Positions 16,669 through 26,100 of a stretch of DNA of 64,000 nt are shown here, in pieces. Source of the DNA: DYJE01 sp041660385 (lineage in GTDB: Bacteria; Desulfobacterota; Desulfobacteria; Desulfobacterales; Desulfolunaceae); assembly GCA_041660385.1 (NCBI GenBank), contig JBAZWJ010000036.1, positions 1-64,000 of the forward strand, written 5' to 3'. Made by a program: the position numbers and the translations under genes. How positions within the stretch are numbered: the first letter of the stretch is position 1; each line of letters starts with the position of its first letter. The notes under the pieces were generated by a model. That model did not search any database. It was not told the DNA's origin and saw only the letters and a list, made by a program, of their open reading frames with translations.

Positions 16669-19600
16669 ATGCGAAGATGCAAAACAACATACGCTGTGAT
16701 AGTTCTCTTTCTGATCGTCGGGCTGTTATTTTTTCAATCACAGACCCAGGCCCTTTCCTTGTTTAAAAAGTTCACCGAAAAAACCGTTATCGTCCCGTTC
16801 AAGACCAAGTTCCTGTCTTTCCAGGAAGCCATGCCTGAAGACCGGGTGTACCTTTCTTGCGACAAACCCTTTTATTTTCCGGGTGAAACGGTATGGTTCC
16901 AAGCCTATGTGAGAAACGGGGCTGACATGAAACCTTCGGTAAAAAGCGAGATTCTCCATGTGGAATGGATCGCACCGTCGGGAAACGTGGCCAAAGAACT
17001 CCATCTTATCGCACGGAACGGTACTGCATCCGGTGACATCAGCCTGGATGAATCCATGCCCGGAGGAATCTACAAACTGAAAGCCTACACCTCCTGGCAG
17101 AAAAACAGCCAGGAACCGGCCTTTTTCGTAAAGGATATTCCGGTGCAGCGCGTGGTTCTGCCCACGCTGCGTATGAAGCTTGATTTTATGAAAGAATCTT
17201 ATGGCTCAGGTGATGAGGTCGAAGCGAAGCTTGATGTGACCACCCGTGATGATAAACCTTTTTCGAACAAAGAGTTTAAATACACTGTAATCCTGAGTGG
17301 TAAAGTCCAAAAGGAATACAAAGGAAAAACAAGGGGTAACGGTGGAACGCTTGTCCGTTTTTCCCTTCCGGCAAATCTCGACACATCTGACGGGGTTTTG
17401 TCCATCGTGATTCCTTATGAAGGTAAAAACGAATCCATCGTGCGGTCTATTCCCATTCTTTCGACCCGGCTGGACATGGGCATCTACCCCGAAGGAGGAG
17501 ATCTGGTAGCCGGTATCAGGTCCCGGGTGGCCGTGCGTGTGCGTGATGAATTCGGAAAACCAGCGGATGTTTCGGCGGTTGTTGAAACCTCAGCAGGAAA
17601 AAAAGTAGCGGAATTCGATACGCTTCACCAGGGCATGGGCTCGTTTACGCTGAAGCCGGAAAAAAACCAGGGCTATGTCCTGAAGGTCGTCAAGCCCAGA
17701 GGTATTACAGGCCAGTTTCCCCTTCCCGCATGCCTTGAAAGGGGTTACACTCTTGAAGCATCAGTGCAGGATGGTAAACGCATTGACCTTGTGATCCGAT
17801 CCACGGAAAAAGAAATGATGACTGTGTCCGTTCGGTCACGTGGCAAAAACTACGGTGAGCAGAGTTTTCAGGCTAAAAAAGGTGAAAACAACCTGTCATT
17901 CGACCTGTCCTCATTTCCCATGGGCGTTGCCCAGATCACCCTTTTTGATTCGAAGAACATAGAACGCGCCGAAAGGCTCTGCTTTGTTCAACCCAAAAAA
18001 CAATTGAAAATTTCCATCGAAACAGACAAGAAAACATACGGCCCTCGGGAAAAAGTGGCCATGACCGTTAAAGTGTCAGACGACAGGGGAATTCCTGTTC
18101 CTGCCCAGCTAACCCTGGCTGTTGCGGATGACAGCCTTGTCTCTTTTGCAGATGACAAGCAGGGCCATATCCTGTCAAAACTACTGCTGGAACCTGATCT
18201 CACAGGAGACGTTTTTGAACCGTCCTTTTACTTTGACGAAAAAGAAAAGAAGCGTGAAGTCGCCATGGATCTCCTGATGCTGACCCAGGGCTGGCGTCGT
18301 TTTACCTGGAAAGCCGTTCTTTCAGACCAGCTTCCGGCCTTATCTTTTCCTGCTGAACGGGCCGAAATAAAAGGTGTGGTTCTCAGCGGAACAGGACGTC
18401 CAGAACCTGCGGCAGGGGCCAAAGTTACCGTGGAATCATCGGGCAAAAGCGTGATTACAGATGAAATAGGGAATTTTGTGATCCGCGACCTGGATCTTTA
18501 CAACGCAGAAAGCCTCATTGCCACCAAAGGCGATCAGACTGGATTTCCCGTCCGCATCTCGGACTACACAAATCCCGTGACCCTTTATCTTTCCCCCCGT
18601 ATCTTTGACAGAATGGATTTCAAGGGCAAAGGGAAAGGCATGATACCCATGGCTGTAGGCGATGGACCTCCTGAAGACCTTGCGTTCATTCCAAAGAATA
18701 TTGAGCCGGAAAAGTTGATGATGGCCGTTCCCCCACCTGCTCCAGCTGCCAACCGAGTTCAGCCGGAAAAAAAAGAAATGGAACCCGATCGGCAAGTGGC
18801 CATGGAAATCATGGACCCGCGTTTTGCCGGAAAAATAAGGCACGATTTTCCCCCTGCCCAGGAGGATAAAGTGCCGGTCTACACAAGGGCCAGAGTGTTT
18901 CCCGAAACCATCTACGAGTCTCTTGAAACGGAACAACGCAGTGATTTCAGATCTACCTTGTATTTCAAAGGACTCGTTGAAACAGATCGGCGAGGTGTTG
19001 CCCGGGTATCTTTCTGCAACTCCGATGCTGTGACTTCTTTCAGAACAACCGTTGAGGGTATTGGCGTTGACGGGCTGGTGGGGCGCACGGAACACGTATA
19101 CACGACCCATCTTCCCTTCAGTCTTGACGTGAAAATCCCCATTTCGGTAAGTATGGGAGATGAAGTAAATCTTCCTCTCACCCTCACAAACAGCAGCGAC
19201 AAAGCACTGGAAGGCACACTTGATATTACCGTGCCTCAGGGTTTCAAGTCCCTTGGGCCTTTGAATTTAATGCTGACCGTTGAAAAAGGGCAGGCCAAAA
19301 CCCTGGCCATTCCGTTTATCGTATCCGACTCACCGGGGAAATCTTTGTTCAAAGCGAGTTTCAAGACAGGAAGCGATACAGACACCGTGGTGAAAGAGAT
19401 GATTGTGGCGCCCAGAGGATTTCCGGTGGCCATCGGTCTTTCCTCCCAGGAAAAAGACAAAACCTTTGACATTGCCATCGATAAACCGGTAGCTGGAAGC
19501 CTCAGCGCCAGATTTACCGCCTATCCCACTGTATTGAGTGACTTAATTAAGGGCATTGAGTCCATATTGCAGGAGCCATACGGCTGCTTTGAACAGGCAT

Positions 19601-21012
19601 CATCAAGTACCTATCCCAACATTCTGGTTCTGGATTACCTTAAAGAACAGAAAGACCCGGACCCGGCCGTGATGAAAAAAGCCCATGACCTTATTGCCAA
19701 GGGATACAACCGGCTTCTGTCCTTTGAAACCCGGGAAAAAGGCTATGAATGGTTTGGCGAGAAACCCGGTCACGAGGCTCTTTCTGCTTATGGTCTTATG
19801 GAATTCAAAGACATGGAACACGTTTATTCAGGCGTGGACAAAGCCATGGTAAAACGTACCGGAGACTGGCTTCTGTCACGCCGCGACGGGCAGGGTGGTT
19901 TTTCCCGAAACGAAAAAGCCCTTGACAGCTTTGGCCGGGCCGATAACGCCATAACCAACGCTTATATTGTTTACGCATTGTCCGAAGCAGGCTATACGTT
20001 TGAAATCAAAGCCGAACTGGAAAAGGCCGTGGATCAGGCCAGAAAATCAAACGATCCTTACCAGCTGGCCCTTGTGACCAACGCTTTGTTCAACTTGAAA
20101 GATCAGAGAAAGGACGAGTTCCTTAAAACCCTTTTCAGCCACAGAAAAGAGGACGGGAGTTTCACGGGAAAAACAACATCCGTTACCTGTTCCACAGGTA
20201 ATGCTCTTACAGTTGAAACCACCGCACTGGCTGCGCTTGCCATGTTAAAATCAGATAAACCCGAGGCGAAAAACCTTGAGCCCTCCATTCGATACCTCAT
20301 CTCCGCCCGTTCAGCCTTTGGAGGATTCGGCAACACCCAGAGTACCGTTCTTGCCCTCAAAGCCCTTTCATCTTTTGCCAAGTTCTCACGGCGCACTGCC
20401 GAAGCAGGCCGAATCGTGATTTTTGTGAACGACAAGACGGTGGCTTCGACGTCTTATGCCAAAGGTGAAACAAACGAAATAACGATCCCTGAGACAGAAA
20501 TCTCAGGCTATTTCAGTGAAGGCCCATCCAAAGTCCGGGTGATGTTCGAAGGCGTGACAAACGCCCTGCCTTATACGTTCGCCCTCTCATACAACACCCA
20601 TGAACCGGCCTCGTCCAAGGACTGCCTCTTGAAACTTGAAACACGGCTTGAAGAACAGGAAGTCAAAACCGGCGATCCGGTGAGGATGACTGTCACCCTT
20701 GCCAACACCGTCAAAGACAAAGGCCAGCCCATGAGTCTTGCTGTGATCGGTATTCCCGGAGGTCTTTCACTCCTTCCACAACAGCTCAAGGAGCTTCAGG
20801 ATAAAAAGAAGGTGGACTATCTGGAAATTCTGGGAAGCAACCTGGTGATTTATTACCGTCAGATGAAACCCGGTGAAAAAAAGACCATCGCTCTGGACCT
20901 CAAAGCCGAAGTCCCCGGCAACTACGAGGGAGCGGCATCCTGTGCCTATCTTTACTATACGTCGGAAAACAAATGCTGGGTAAAAGGGGAACATGTGAAG
21001 ATTTCTGAATAA
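16669..21012 (+). CDS. Alpha-2-macroglobulin family protein with thioester motif
   Basis: 1447 aa from the ATG at 16669, seven bases after GGAGGAAG; it starts with a signal anchor/peptide (VIVLFLIVGLLFFQSQTQA). The MG domains include the MG2 opening DRVYLSCDKPFYFPGETVWF and a segment LLMLTQGWRRFTW also seen in macroglobulin/TonB-plug-type proteins. The region about 795-860 is the macroglobulin core (YFKGLVETDRRGVARVSF). The thioester is GCFEQ with Cys973 and Gln976, followed by the alpha/alpha complement-like domain. The family covalently traps proteases in the periplasm or at the surface. It lacks the lipobox of YfhM-type relatives, and no pbpC partner is adjacent. Confidence 0.93.
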   Translation: MRRCKTTYAVIVLFLIVGLLFFQSQTQALSLFKKFTEKTVIVPFKTKFLSFQEAMPEDRVYLSCDKPFYFPGETVWFQAYVRNGADMKPSVKSEILHVEWIAPSGNVAKELHLIARNGTASGDISLDESMPGGIYKLKAYTSWQKNSQEPAFFVKDIPVQRVVLPTLRMKLDFMKESYGSGDEVEAKLDVTTRDDKPFSNKEFKYTVILSGKVQKEYKGKTRGNGGTLVRFSLPANLDTSDGVLSIVIPYEGKNESIVRSIPILSTRLDMGIYPEGGDLVAGIRSRVAVRVRDEFGKPADVSAVVETSAGKKVAEFDTLHQGMGSFTLKPEKNQGYVLKVVKPRGITGQFPLPACLERGYTLEASVQDGKRIDLVIRSTEKEMMTVSVRSRGKNYGEQSFQAKKGENNLSFDLSSFPMGVAQITLFDSKNIERAERLCFVQPKKQLKISIETDKKTYGPREKVAMTVKVSDDRGIPVPAQLTLAVADDSLVSFADDKQGHILSKLLLEPDLTGDVFEPSFYFDEKEKKREVAMDLLMLTQGWRRFTWKAVLSDQLPALSFPAERAEIKGVVLSGTGRPEPAAGAKVTVESSGKSVITDEIGNFVIRDLDLYNAESLIATKGDQTGFPVRISDYTNPVTLYLSPRIFDRMDFKGKGKGMIPMAVGDGPPEDLAFIPKNIEPEKLMMAVPPPAPAANRVQPEKKEMEPDRQVAMEIMDPRFAGKIRHDFPPAQEDKVPVYTRARVFPETIYESLETEQRSDFRSTLYFKGLVETDRRGVARVSFCNSDAVTSFRTTVEGIGVDGLVGRTEHVYTTHLPFSLDVKIPISVSMGDEVNLPLTLTNSSDKALEGTLDITVPQGFKSLGPLNLMLTVEKGQAKTLAIPFIVSDSPGKSLFKASFKTGSDTDTVVKEMIVAPRGFPVAIGLSSQEKDKTFDIAIDKPVAGSLSARFTAYPTVLSDLIKGIESILQEPYGCFEQASSSTYPNILVLDYLKEQKDPDPAVMKKAHDLIAKGYNRLLSFETREKGYEWFGEKPGHEALSAYGLMEFKDMEHVYSGVDKAMVKRTGDWLLSRRDGQGGFSRNEKALDSFGRADNAITNAYIVYALSEAGYTFEIKAELEKAVDQARKSNDPYQLALVTNALFNLKDQRKDEFLKTLFSHRKEDGSFTGKTTSVTCSTGNALTVETTALAALAMLKSDKPEAKNLEPSIRYLISARSAFGGFGNTQSTVLALKALSSFAKFSRRTAEAGRIVIFVNDKTVASTSYAKGETNEITIPETEISGYFSEGPSKVRVMFEGVTNALPYTFALSYNTHEPASSKDCLLKLETRLEEQEVKTGDPVRMTVTLANTVKDKGQPMSLAVIGIPGGLSLLPQQLKELQDKKKVDYLEILGSNLVIYYRQMKPGEKKTIALDLKAEVPGNYEGAASCAYLYYTSENKCWVKGEHVKISE

Positions 21013-21044
21013 AAACATGATGCATTCATGATGACACTACAAAC

Positions 21045-21105
21045 TGTAGGGGCGGGTTCCAAACCCGCCCCTATGCGGACAGGGCGACCAGCAGGTCGCC
21101 CCTAC
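21045..21105. repeat. Intergenic double-hairpin repeat, family A, copy 2
   Basis: A perfect hairpin TAGGGGCGGGTT/AACCCGCCCCTA (21047-21073) is followed by GGGCGACC/GGTCGCCC (21082-21100). It sits just behind the macroglobulin stop codon and could double as a transcript end, but there is no T-run. Confidence 0.75.
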
Positions 21106-21244
21106 CTACGGTCATCACATAAATCAAAATGAGTGTCCCGTAGGATGGGTGAAGCTTGAGCGTAAACCATCAGAATTGACTGCATATTGGCATATTTAAT
21201 TGCCGGTTTAATATGAAGAAAAGCCATTTAGTCAAAATCACTTC

Positions 21245-21532
21245 TTAAATCTCGTCTTTGAATTTCAATCCGAGCCTGTTCAGATTTTTTTTGATTCCAA
21301 CGATAGACGCAATTGATTTTTCCTTGAATCTTTCAATATCCGCTTTTTCATTCCCCATGCAGAAAAGCTTGAGAAACATGTCGTCAAGTTGTTTGAAAAT
21401 ATCATTAACAACTTCCTGATCCAGGGCATGACCGCTGGTATTGAATCGTCTGTCCGCACTCGCCTGCTGTTCCAATCGTCTTGAAACACGTTCTATGATT
21501 TCCAAAGGTTCGCTGATGGCCTGATTCATCAT
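21245..21532 (-). CDS. Small hypothetical protein
   Basis: 95 aa, predicted all-helical and charged, with EPLEIIERVSRRLEQQ and EKADIERFKEKSIASIVGIK, ending LGLKFKDEI. No family was recognised and there is no signal peptide or membrane segment. A weak AGGAT lies about 15 bases ahead of the start; two other ATGs lie just upstream but out of frame. Gene status rests on length and acidic/basic helical composition in an otherwise empty stretch. Confidence 0.5.
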   Translation of the reverse strand: MMNQAISEPLEIIERVSRRLEQQASADRRFNTSGHALDQEVVNDIFKQLDDMFLKLFCMGNEKADIERFKEKSIASIVGIKKNLNRLGLKFKDEI

Positions 21533-21711
21533 ATTTCATCATATCCTGTCTGGGGGTTGATTAACGAATGTCTTAAATACGTTTATCCTTGATTCCGATT
21601 TACGTGTCTGGCCATTTCTATGATTGCACAGAAACTGGCTTCAAACACAATAATCCATCAAGTCACATCACGGGAGATCAGGCATTGGCCAAAGAACTCA
21701 ACTTCTTGAAT

Positions 21712-22533
21712 TCACAAAGGACAAAGCTCGTATTCAAGGGTCATATCGCATTCGGGCTTTTGTACACATTCCCAATACGTTATTTCCGTTTTTGAAAGGG
21801 TAATCCCCATATCCGCCCCGCAAGCCGGACAGACAGGTGAGGTTTCTTTCAAGAAAGGGTCGTCTTTGATCCGGTTGGGAAAACGATCAAAGGTATCGGA
21901 AAAAGAGTTTTTTTCCATGCACGTGCTTCTGTGCTTGCTTAATAAAGATAGGAGAGTGATTCCATCTAAAAAAAAGACAGGGTCATCCATACGACGCCTT
22001 AACACGGAATTCGAAAAAAGACCGGTTGTCACGAGTATTCCACGTTCAGCGCCTTCCGTGAACATTTTTTCAGTGAATCCTTTGACCGTTGAGCTTCGGA
22101 TTAATGCCTCTCTCTTGAAATGCACCAGAGTCACCTGGCTGTTATTGATGATCTTGAATGAGGGGTCTGTGGCGGAACCTGTCACATCAGGAAGAAGGGT
22201 CGTGTATCCCATACGCTGAATTGTATCCGCAAGTTTTTGCAAAAAAACAGCCTCCGGCAAGGCTTTTAATGTTTTAATTGGGCTCTGACGTGACAGGAGG
22301 CCATTCAATTTTTGTGATCGTCTGAATGATAAAACGATCGGAAAGAGGATAACTATACCGATCAATTCGGAGAACCGGGTGACCCAAAGACACCAAACCG
22401 GTGGGTGCTCCATGGCTGAGAGATGATAAGAAAAAAAGGTCAATCCACTGTAAATGACAAGAGCAGCAATGAGAAAAAACCACCACGAAGAAGAGGCGAC
22501 CGTTCTTTCGTACGGTCTCATTTTTAATTTCAT
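21712..22533 (-). CDS. Membrane-anchored Mrr-like (restriction-endonuclease fold) protein with C-terminal zinc ribbon
   Basis: 273 aa. Two membrane helices (about 16-38, FFLIAALVIYSGLTFFSYHL; about 45-66) are followed by a cytoplasmic domain resembling the Mrr/DUF2034 nuclease fold (FLQKLADTIQRMGYTTLLPD, LVHFKREAL, GILVTTGLFS, DGITLLSLL). The expected E-x-K is replaced by HFKRE, so catalytic activity is doubtful. The end has CPACGAD and a later WECVQKPECD, a four-Cys zinc-ribbon pattern like those of topoisomerase tails. Function unknown; the membrane-tethered Mrr arrangement suggests a DNA-linked or defence role, by inference only. Confidence 0.65.
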   Translation of the reverse strand: MKLKMRPYERTVASSSWWFFLIAALVIYSGLTFFSYHLSAMEHPPVWCLWVTRFSELIGIVILFPIVLSFRRSQKLNGLLSRQSPIKTLKALPEAVFLQKLADTIQRMGYTTLLPDVTGSATDPSFKIINNSQVTLVHFKREALIRSSTVKGFTEKMFTEGAERGILVTTGLFSNSVLRRRMDDPVFFLDGITLLSLLSKHRSTCMEKNSFSDTFDRFPNRIKDDPFLKETSPVCPACGADMGITLSKTEITYWECVQKPECDMTLEYELCPL

Positions 22534-22605
22534 AAATAACCCTTACGATATAATATTTAGATGAAAATCATCGTTATTGTTGTTTAAGAGGGCAAGCGTT
22601 TGGTT

Positions 22606-23241
22606 TTAAATGATTAATCGATCAGGATACCTGAACAACGGTTTGTTTTTGTCAAAATGAAGGGTGTACGACAACCACGTTTCATCTGTTCCACGAACGG
22701 ACCGTGTTGACCTGAAATCAACAATAACAAGACCTAACTCGCTGAATATCATTCGCAAATCACCGTCTTTCCATAGAAAAAAACGTCGCAAATCTGCGTC
22801 GAATGAAACCCCGCTACCTTCTTTGAGGGATATATACACCATACCGTGTCCATCAAGCGCATAAAGGGCATTGTCAAGAACCGATTTAACCCGTGTGTGG
22901 GGAAGGTGGACAAGGGAGGCTGAAAAAAGAAGGGCGTTCACGCGGAGTGAGGAAAAATCGTACGTTTCAAAATCTCCTTCAACAACAGGGCAACAGGAAT
23001 GATCCCTCGCCATTTGCGCAAGAACGGGAGACCGTTCAAAACCAATAGGTTTGAAACCCATGTTTTTCAACAAAAAAAGATCACGACCGGAACCGCAACC
23101 CAGATCAAGAACGGAACTGTTTCTATCGAGGTTTGAAAGGAATGGGGTCAGAAAAAAGGAGGAATCAAGAGCTGATGTTTTATCAAAATACGCCCTGGCG
23201 CATTCGTTGTAATAAACATTGTCATCAATAAACTTAGGCAT
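22606..23241 (-). CDS. Class I SAM-dependent methyltransferase
   Basis: 211 aa. Motif I VLDLGCGSGRDLFLL (about 40-55) and the acidic residue ending strand 2 in IGFERS mark the SAM site; DFETYDF and LLFSASLVHLPH are motifs II/III. Similar proteins methylate small molecules; the substrate is unclear. It lies 72 bases upstream of the Mrr-like gene on the same strand and may be co-transcribed with it. Confidence 0.85.
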   Translation of the reverse strand: MPKFIDDNVYYNECARAYFDKTSALDSSFFLTPFLSNLDRNSSVLDLGCGSGRDLFLLKNMGFKPIGFERSPVLAQMARDHSCCPVVEGDFETYDFSSLRVNALLFSASLVHLPHTRVKSVLDNALYALDGHGMVYISLKEGSGVSFDADLRRFFLWKDGDLRMIFSELGLVIVDFRSTRSVRGTDETWLSYTLHFDKNKPLFRYPDRLII

Positions 23242-23466
23242 GACGCAAAACTCCCTTGCCGATGACGTGAGTCACGGTAAAGATAGGCCCGGAAAGATAT
23301 CCAGAGCAGTGAATGTTTTGCGCACCTTATCGATTACTATAATCAGACGATTCCGCTTATCTCTAAGCCCCCGGAATCAACTGGTAAATCTGTTTTCGCC
23401 TTCTTCGAAAACAAAGGAAACTTAGCGAAAAATAATTAAAAAGTCAACTAAAGGCAGCATTCAATC

Positions 23467-23500
23467 AAAAAAGGCCTTGCCTCAAAGAGACAAGGCCTTT
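23467..23500 (-). terminator. Terminator of the nrfHA operon
   Basis: Perfect 9-bp stem AAGGCCTTG (23471-23479) / CAAGGCCTT (23491-23499) with an 11-base loop. On the minus strand it is followed by Ts (23467-23472). It begins 5 bases after the nrfA stop. Confidence 0.88.
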
Positions 23501-23504
23501 TGTT

Positions 23505-25181
23505 TTAATGGCTGACAGGGCCCATCGGTGCCGGGGCAGGATCAGCAGGCGCCTTTGCAGGGGGTGCTGATTCAGGTGCTGCTGGCGCAGACGCCTCAGC
23601 GACCGGCACTGATGCTGGTGCGGGAGCGGCTCCGATGCGCTTGTTGCCATCCCAGACTTTCGCTGTCTTGGGGACAAGAGGTATGTATTTCAACCAGGCA
23701 TGGGACTTCATGTGTTCCGGCTTCATTTGCAATTCACGATTATGACGCAGAATTGGCGGAACAAGGGCCTTGATGTCGACGGAAAGAGCTTGGGCTGTGG
23801 TGAAGGCGGCCGCCTTAATAGCTGTATCAATTGCCTTCTGACTATACTGCTGTGACGATGCCAGGGTGGAAAGGGCTTTGGTGGGATTGTGGAAACCCAC
23901 GCTGTTTTCCGCTGAAACAAGATCCCAGAAGAACTGGCCTTTCCGGCACCATTTTCTGGCATCAATCATCAGAGCATCGTAGTTTTCAGTTTTAATTCCG
24001 GTAAATTCCGCAGCCATGCGGATAGCTTCGTGGGCTTTGATGGAAATCTCTTCAGCGATGAGAAGCTGTTCCCAAACTTTGTTCTGGGTGAAAAGAACCC
24101 GCTGTTTCAGGAATTCAGGAGCTTTATCCGTATGGCATTGACGGCAGGCTTTGAGATCAGGATCTTTAAGGGGCGATGTCCAGTGATGGCTCGAAATCTT
24201 CTTTTTGCCGTCCAGTCGAACATAACTCATGTGGCAATCGGCGCAAGTCACACCGGCTGCACCATGAACACCGTTTGACCAGGTTTCATATTCGGGATGC
24301 TGGGCTTTGAGCATGGGCGTCTGGGAAACCGGATGGGTCCAGTCCACGAAATAGCCTTCAAAACCGGGTGTGGTTGTGTCACCCTTGGTCGAATAATAAT
24401 TGTAGATCTGTTCGGGGTCCTTGCCGTCGGCCCAGGGGAAGACAGGCTTCTTATAAGCTCCGAAACTCTTGTCCTGGAAATAGTATTCCACATGGCACTG
24501 GCCGCATACAAGAGCCCTTTTTTCGTTACGGGGCAGGTTTTCGAAGGGTTTACCCTTGCTTGAAAGATAATCTTTGAGGGGAACGCTGTAGAGCCTTAAT
24601 TCCATGGTTTTTGGGTCATGGCAGTTGGCGCATCCAATGGTGTTTTCCCCCATATCCACTTTTTCGCGGAATTCATTGAAATCTTTGGCCCAGAATTTAT
24701 CGCCATCCACCTTGAGGAAGTCATTCATTTTTGCCGTTTTGCAGTTCATACATGTGGCAGGAAGTCCGCCTTTTTCTGCATAACGGTTGATTCGGTCGAT
24801 GTTGAGAATGTCTTCAAGAGCATGGGTGTGACCCCGGGCCGCCCTGTATTCGTAGCTGAACGGATAACCCAGCCAGAGGTTTTTAAGATAGGGCTGGGCG
24901 AATTTATAGCCCTCGGGAAGCGGGTTCACGTTGTCATGCTTGCTGTACGGCACGGACCCGTTGTATTCGGTCATGATCACCGATTCGTCGTTACGGAGGT
25001 ATGTTTCGTAGTGAAAGGGGAAAATGTCTTTGAAAACGGAGTTTTTGATTTCTTCAACAGCAAGACCTGTTTCGTAAACCGGTGGGACCGGTTCTGCGGC
25101 TTTGGAACAGCTGAAAAGCGTGGTCATAGCGACTATAAAAAGCAACGTGATCACAGTGTTTACGGTTCGTTGATTAAGCAT
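23505..25181 (-). CDS. nrfA: Pentahaem cytochrome c nitrite reductase NrfA, lipoprotein form with Ala/Pro tail
   Basis: 558 aa from the ATG at 25181, which follows AAAGGAG and overlaps the nrfH stop by 8 bases. Six-electron reduction of nitrite to ammonium in the periplasm; relatives also reduce sulfite. Haem sites in order: CMNCK (the Lys-ligated active-site haem), CANCH, CGQCH, CADCH, CRQCH. Catalytic-region residues include VDWTHPVS and the QHPEYETW stretch. The N-terminus has a lipobox TLFSC (Cys25), so it is probably lipid-anchored. The last about 45 residues are an Ala/Pro-rich repeat (APAPASVPVAEAS and similar) absent from typical NrfA. Confidence 0.97.
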   Translation of the reverse strand: MLNQRTVNTVITLLFIVAMTTLFSCSKAAEPVPPVYETGLAVEEIKNSVFKDIFPFHYETYLRNDESVIMTEYNGSVPYSKHDNVNPLPEGYKFAQPYLKNLWLGYPFSYEYRAARGHTHALEDILNIDRINRYAEKGGLPATCMNCKTAKMNDFLKVDGDKFWAKDFNEFREKVDMGENTIGCANCHDPKTMELRLYSVPLKDYLSSKGKPFENLPRNEKRALVCGQCHVEYYFQDKSFGAYKKPVFPWADGKDPEQIYNYYSTKGDTTTPGFEGYFVDWTHPVSQTPMLKAQHPEYETWSNGVHGAAGVTCADCHMSYVRLDGKKKISSHHWTSPLKDPDLKACRQCHTDKAPEFLKQRVLFTQNKVWEQLLIAEEISIKAHEAIRMAAEFTGIKTENYDALMIDARKWCRKGQFFWDLVSAENSVGFHNPTKALSTLASSQQYSQKAIDTAIKAAAFTTAQALSVDIKALVPPILRHNRELQMKPEHMKSHAWLKYIPLVPKTAKVWDGNKRIGAAPAPASVPVAEASAPAAPESAPPAKAPADPAPAPMGPVSH

Positions 25182-25650
25182 CGGCGGCGCTCCTTTTTGA
25201 TACAGGGATTTTGGGACTGTGGGGAACATGGCGGTGGCAATCCGTACAATGGGATTTGGAAAGCATGTTCACCTCCTGGATAACGGCTCCATGGCAGCGC
25301 AGACAATTTTTCTGAACCACTTCCTTGGTGTTTCCGCCAGGATGAATCAGGTCGGGCACGTTGTTTGTGACGGTTTGATAAACGTCACGCGTCCCTTCCT
25401 TGGCTTTGAAAGGGATTTTTACAATCAGATTGTGCGGGGCATGACACTCGTTACACGCTTGTTTTGCATGAACGGACCGGCTGTGGGTGAGCGCCGCCTC
25501 AGACATGGAATGGCAGCTTCCACAGAAACCGGCACTGTCTGTTGTTGTCATGGCAAAGGACGAGAAAACGGTAATCACGACACCGGCCATAAGCGGCACC
25601 AGGATGAAACGCCAGTTTTTGTCGCTTTTGAACTTCCACGATAACGACAT
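25174..25650 (-). CDS. nrfH: Tetrahaem menaquinol dehydrogenase NrfH
   Basis: 158-aa NapC/NirT-family membrane cytochrome that oxidises menaquinol and passes electrons to NrfA. One N-terminal membrane helix (FILVPLMAGVVITVFSSFAM) is followed by four haem motifs: CGSCHSM (with Met that can ligate haem 1), CNECH, CLRCH, CTDCH. AAAGGAGG precedes the ATG at the normal distance. First gene of nrfHA. Confidence 0.97.
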   Translation of the reverse strand: MSLSWKFKSDKNWRFILVPLMAGVVITVFSSFAMTTTDSAGFCGSCHSMSEAALTHSRSVHAKQACNECHAPHNLIVKIPFKAKEGTRDVYQTVTNNVPDLIHPGGNTKEVVQKNCLRCHGAVIQEVNMLSKSHCTDCHRHVPHSPKIPVSKRSAADA

Positions 25651-25728
25651 AGTTCCTCCTTTGATGGAAAAGTATAACCCATTGTCAGTCCTTGCCTAAT
25701 GTAACAATATCGCCTGTTTTTCAGAGTT

Positions 25729-25742
25729 GTCCATGAATGGAC
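25729..25742. promoter_or_regulatory. Perfect 14-bp palindrome upstream of nrfH
   Basis: GTCCATGAATGGAC lies 79 bases upstream of the nrfH start. It is a perfect inverted repeat in the region where a nitrite/NO-responsive regulator would bind, but it does not match FNR or NsrR consensus sites that I know, so assignment to a regulator is not possible. Confidence 0.35.
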
Positions 25743-26100
25743 GGGGAAATATCCACGCATTCAAAAGGGTTTCAGCGTTTCTCATGAATAAAAGACAGAA
25801 ACGAAGACAATTCTTAAATATGGCACCGTCCTTTGATAATTGAATCAGGAGAAGGATGGCAACGTATGTTCATTTGGATTAAGGGATCGTATGGATCTTT
25901 CCTGGCCGGGCAATCAAAGTGAGCTCACAATGGCAGCCCATAATAAGCAGCACTAAACCCTGACAGGACTTAAAGAAAAATATGGATGATATTATAGGAA
26001 CTAAGTAACGAATTCAAGGTGTTTTATTGATAAATGGCTATTGAACTGCGAATCGGATAAGCTTGAGTATCGAAACCAAACAAGGAATTGAGCATAATTA
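25743..26100. other. Gene-free region upstream of nrfHA
   Basis: About 360 bases between the nrfHA promoter region and the NUDIX gene stop. No reading frame with a ribosome site, no strong hairpin and no repeat shared with the rest of the window was found. Confidence 0.4.

Noticed and set aside
21589..21795. 68-codon plus-strand open frame
   Set aside because: Half of it is the reverse of the Mrr-like gene end; no ribosome site and no family resemblance.
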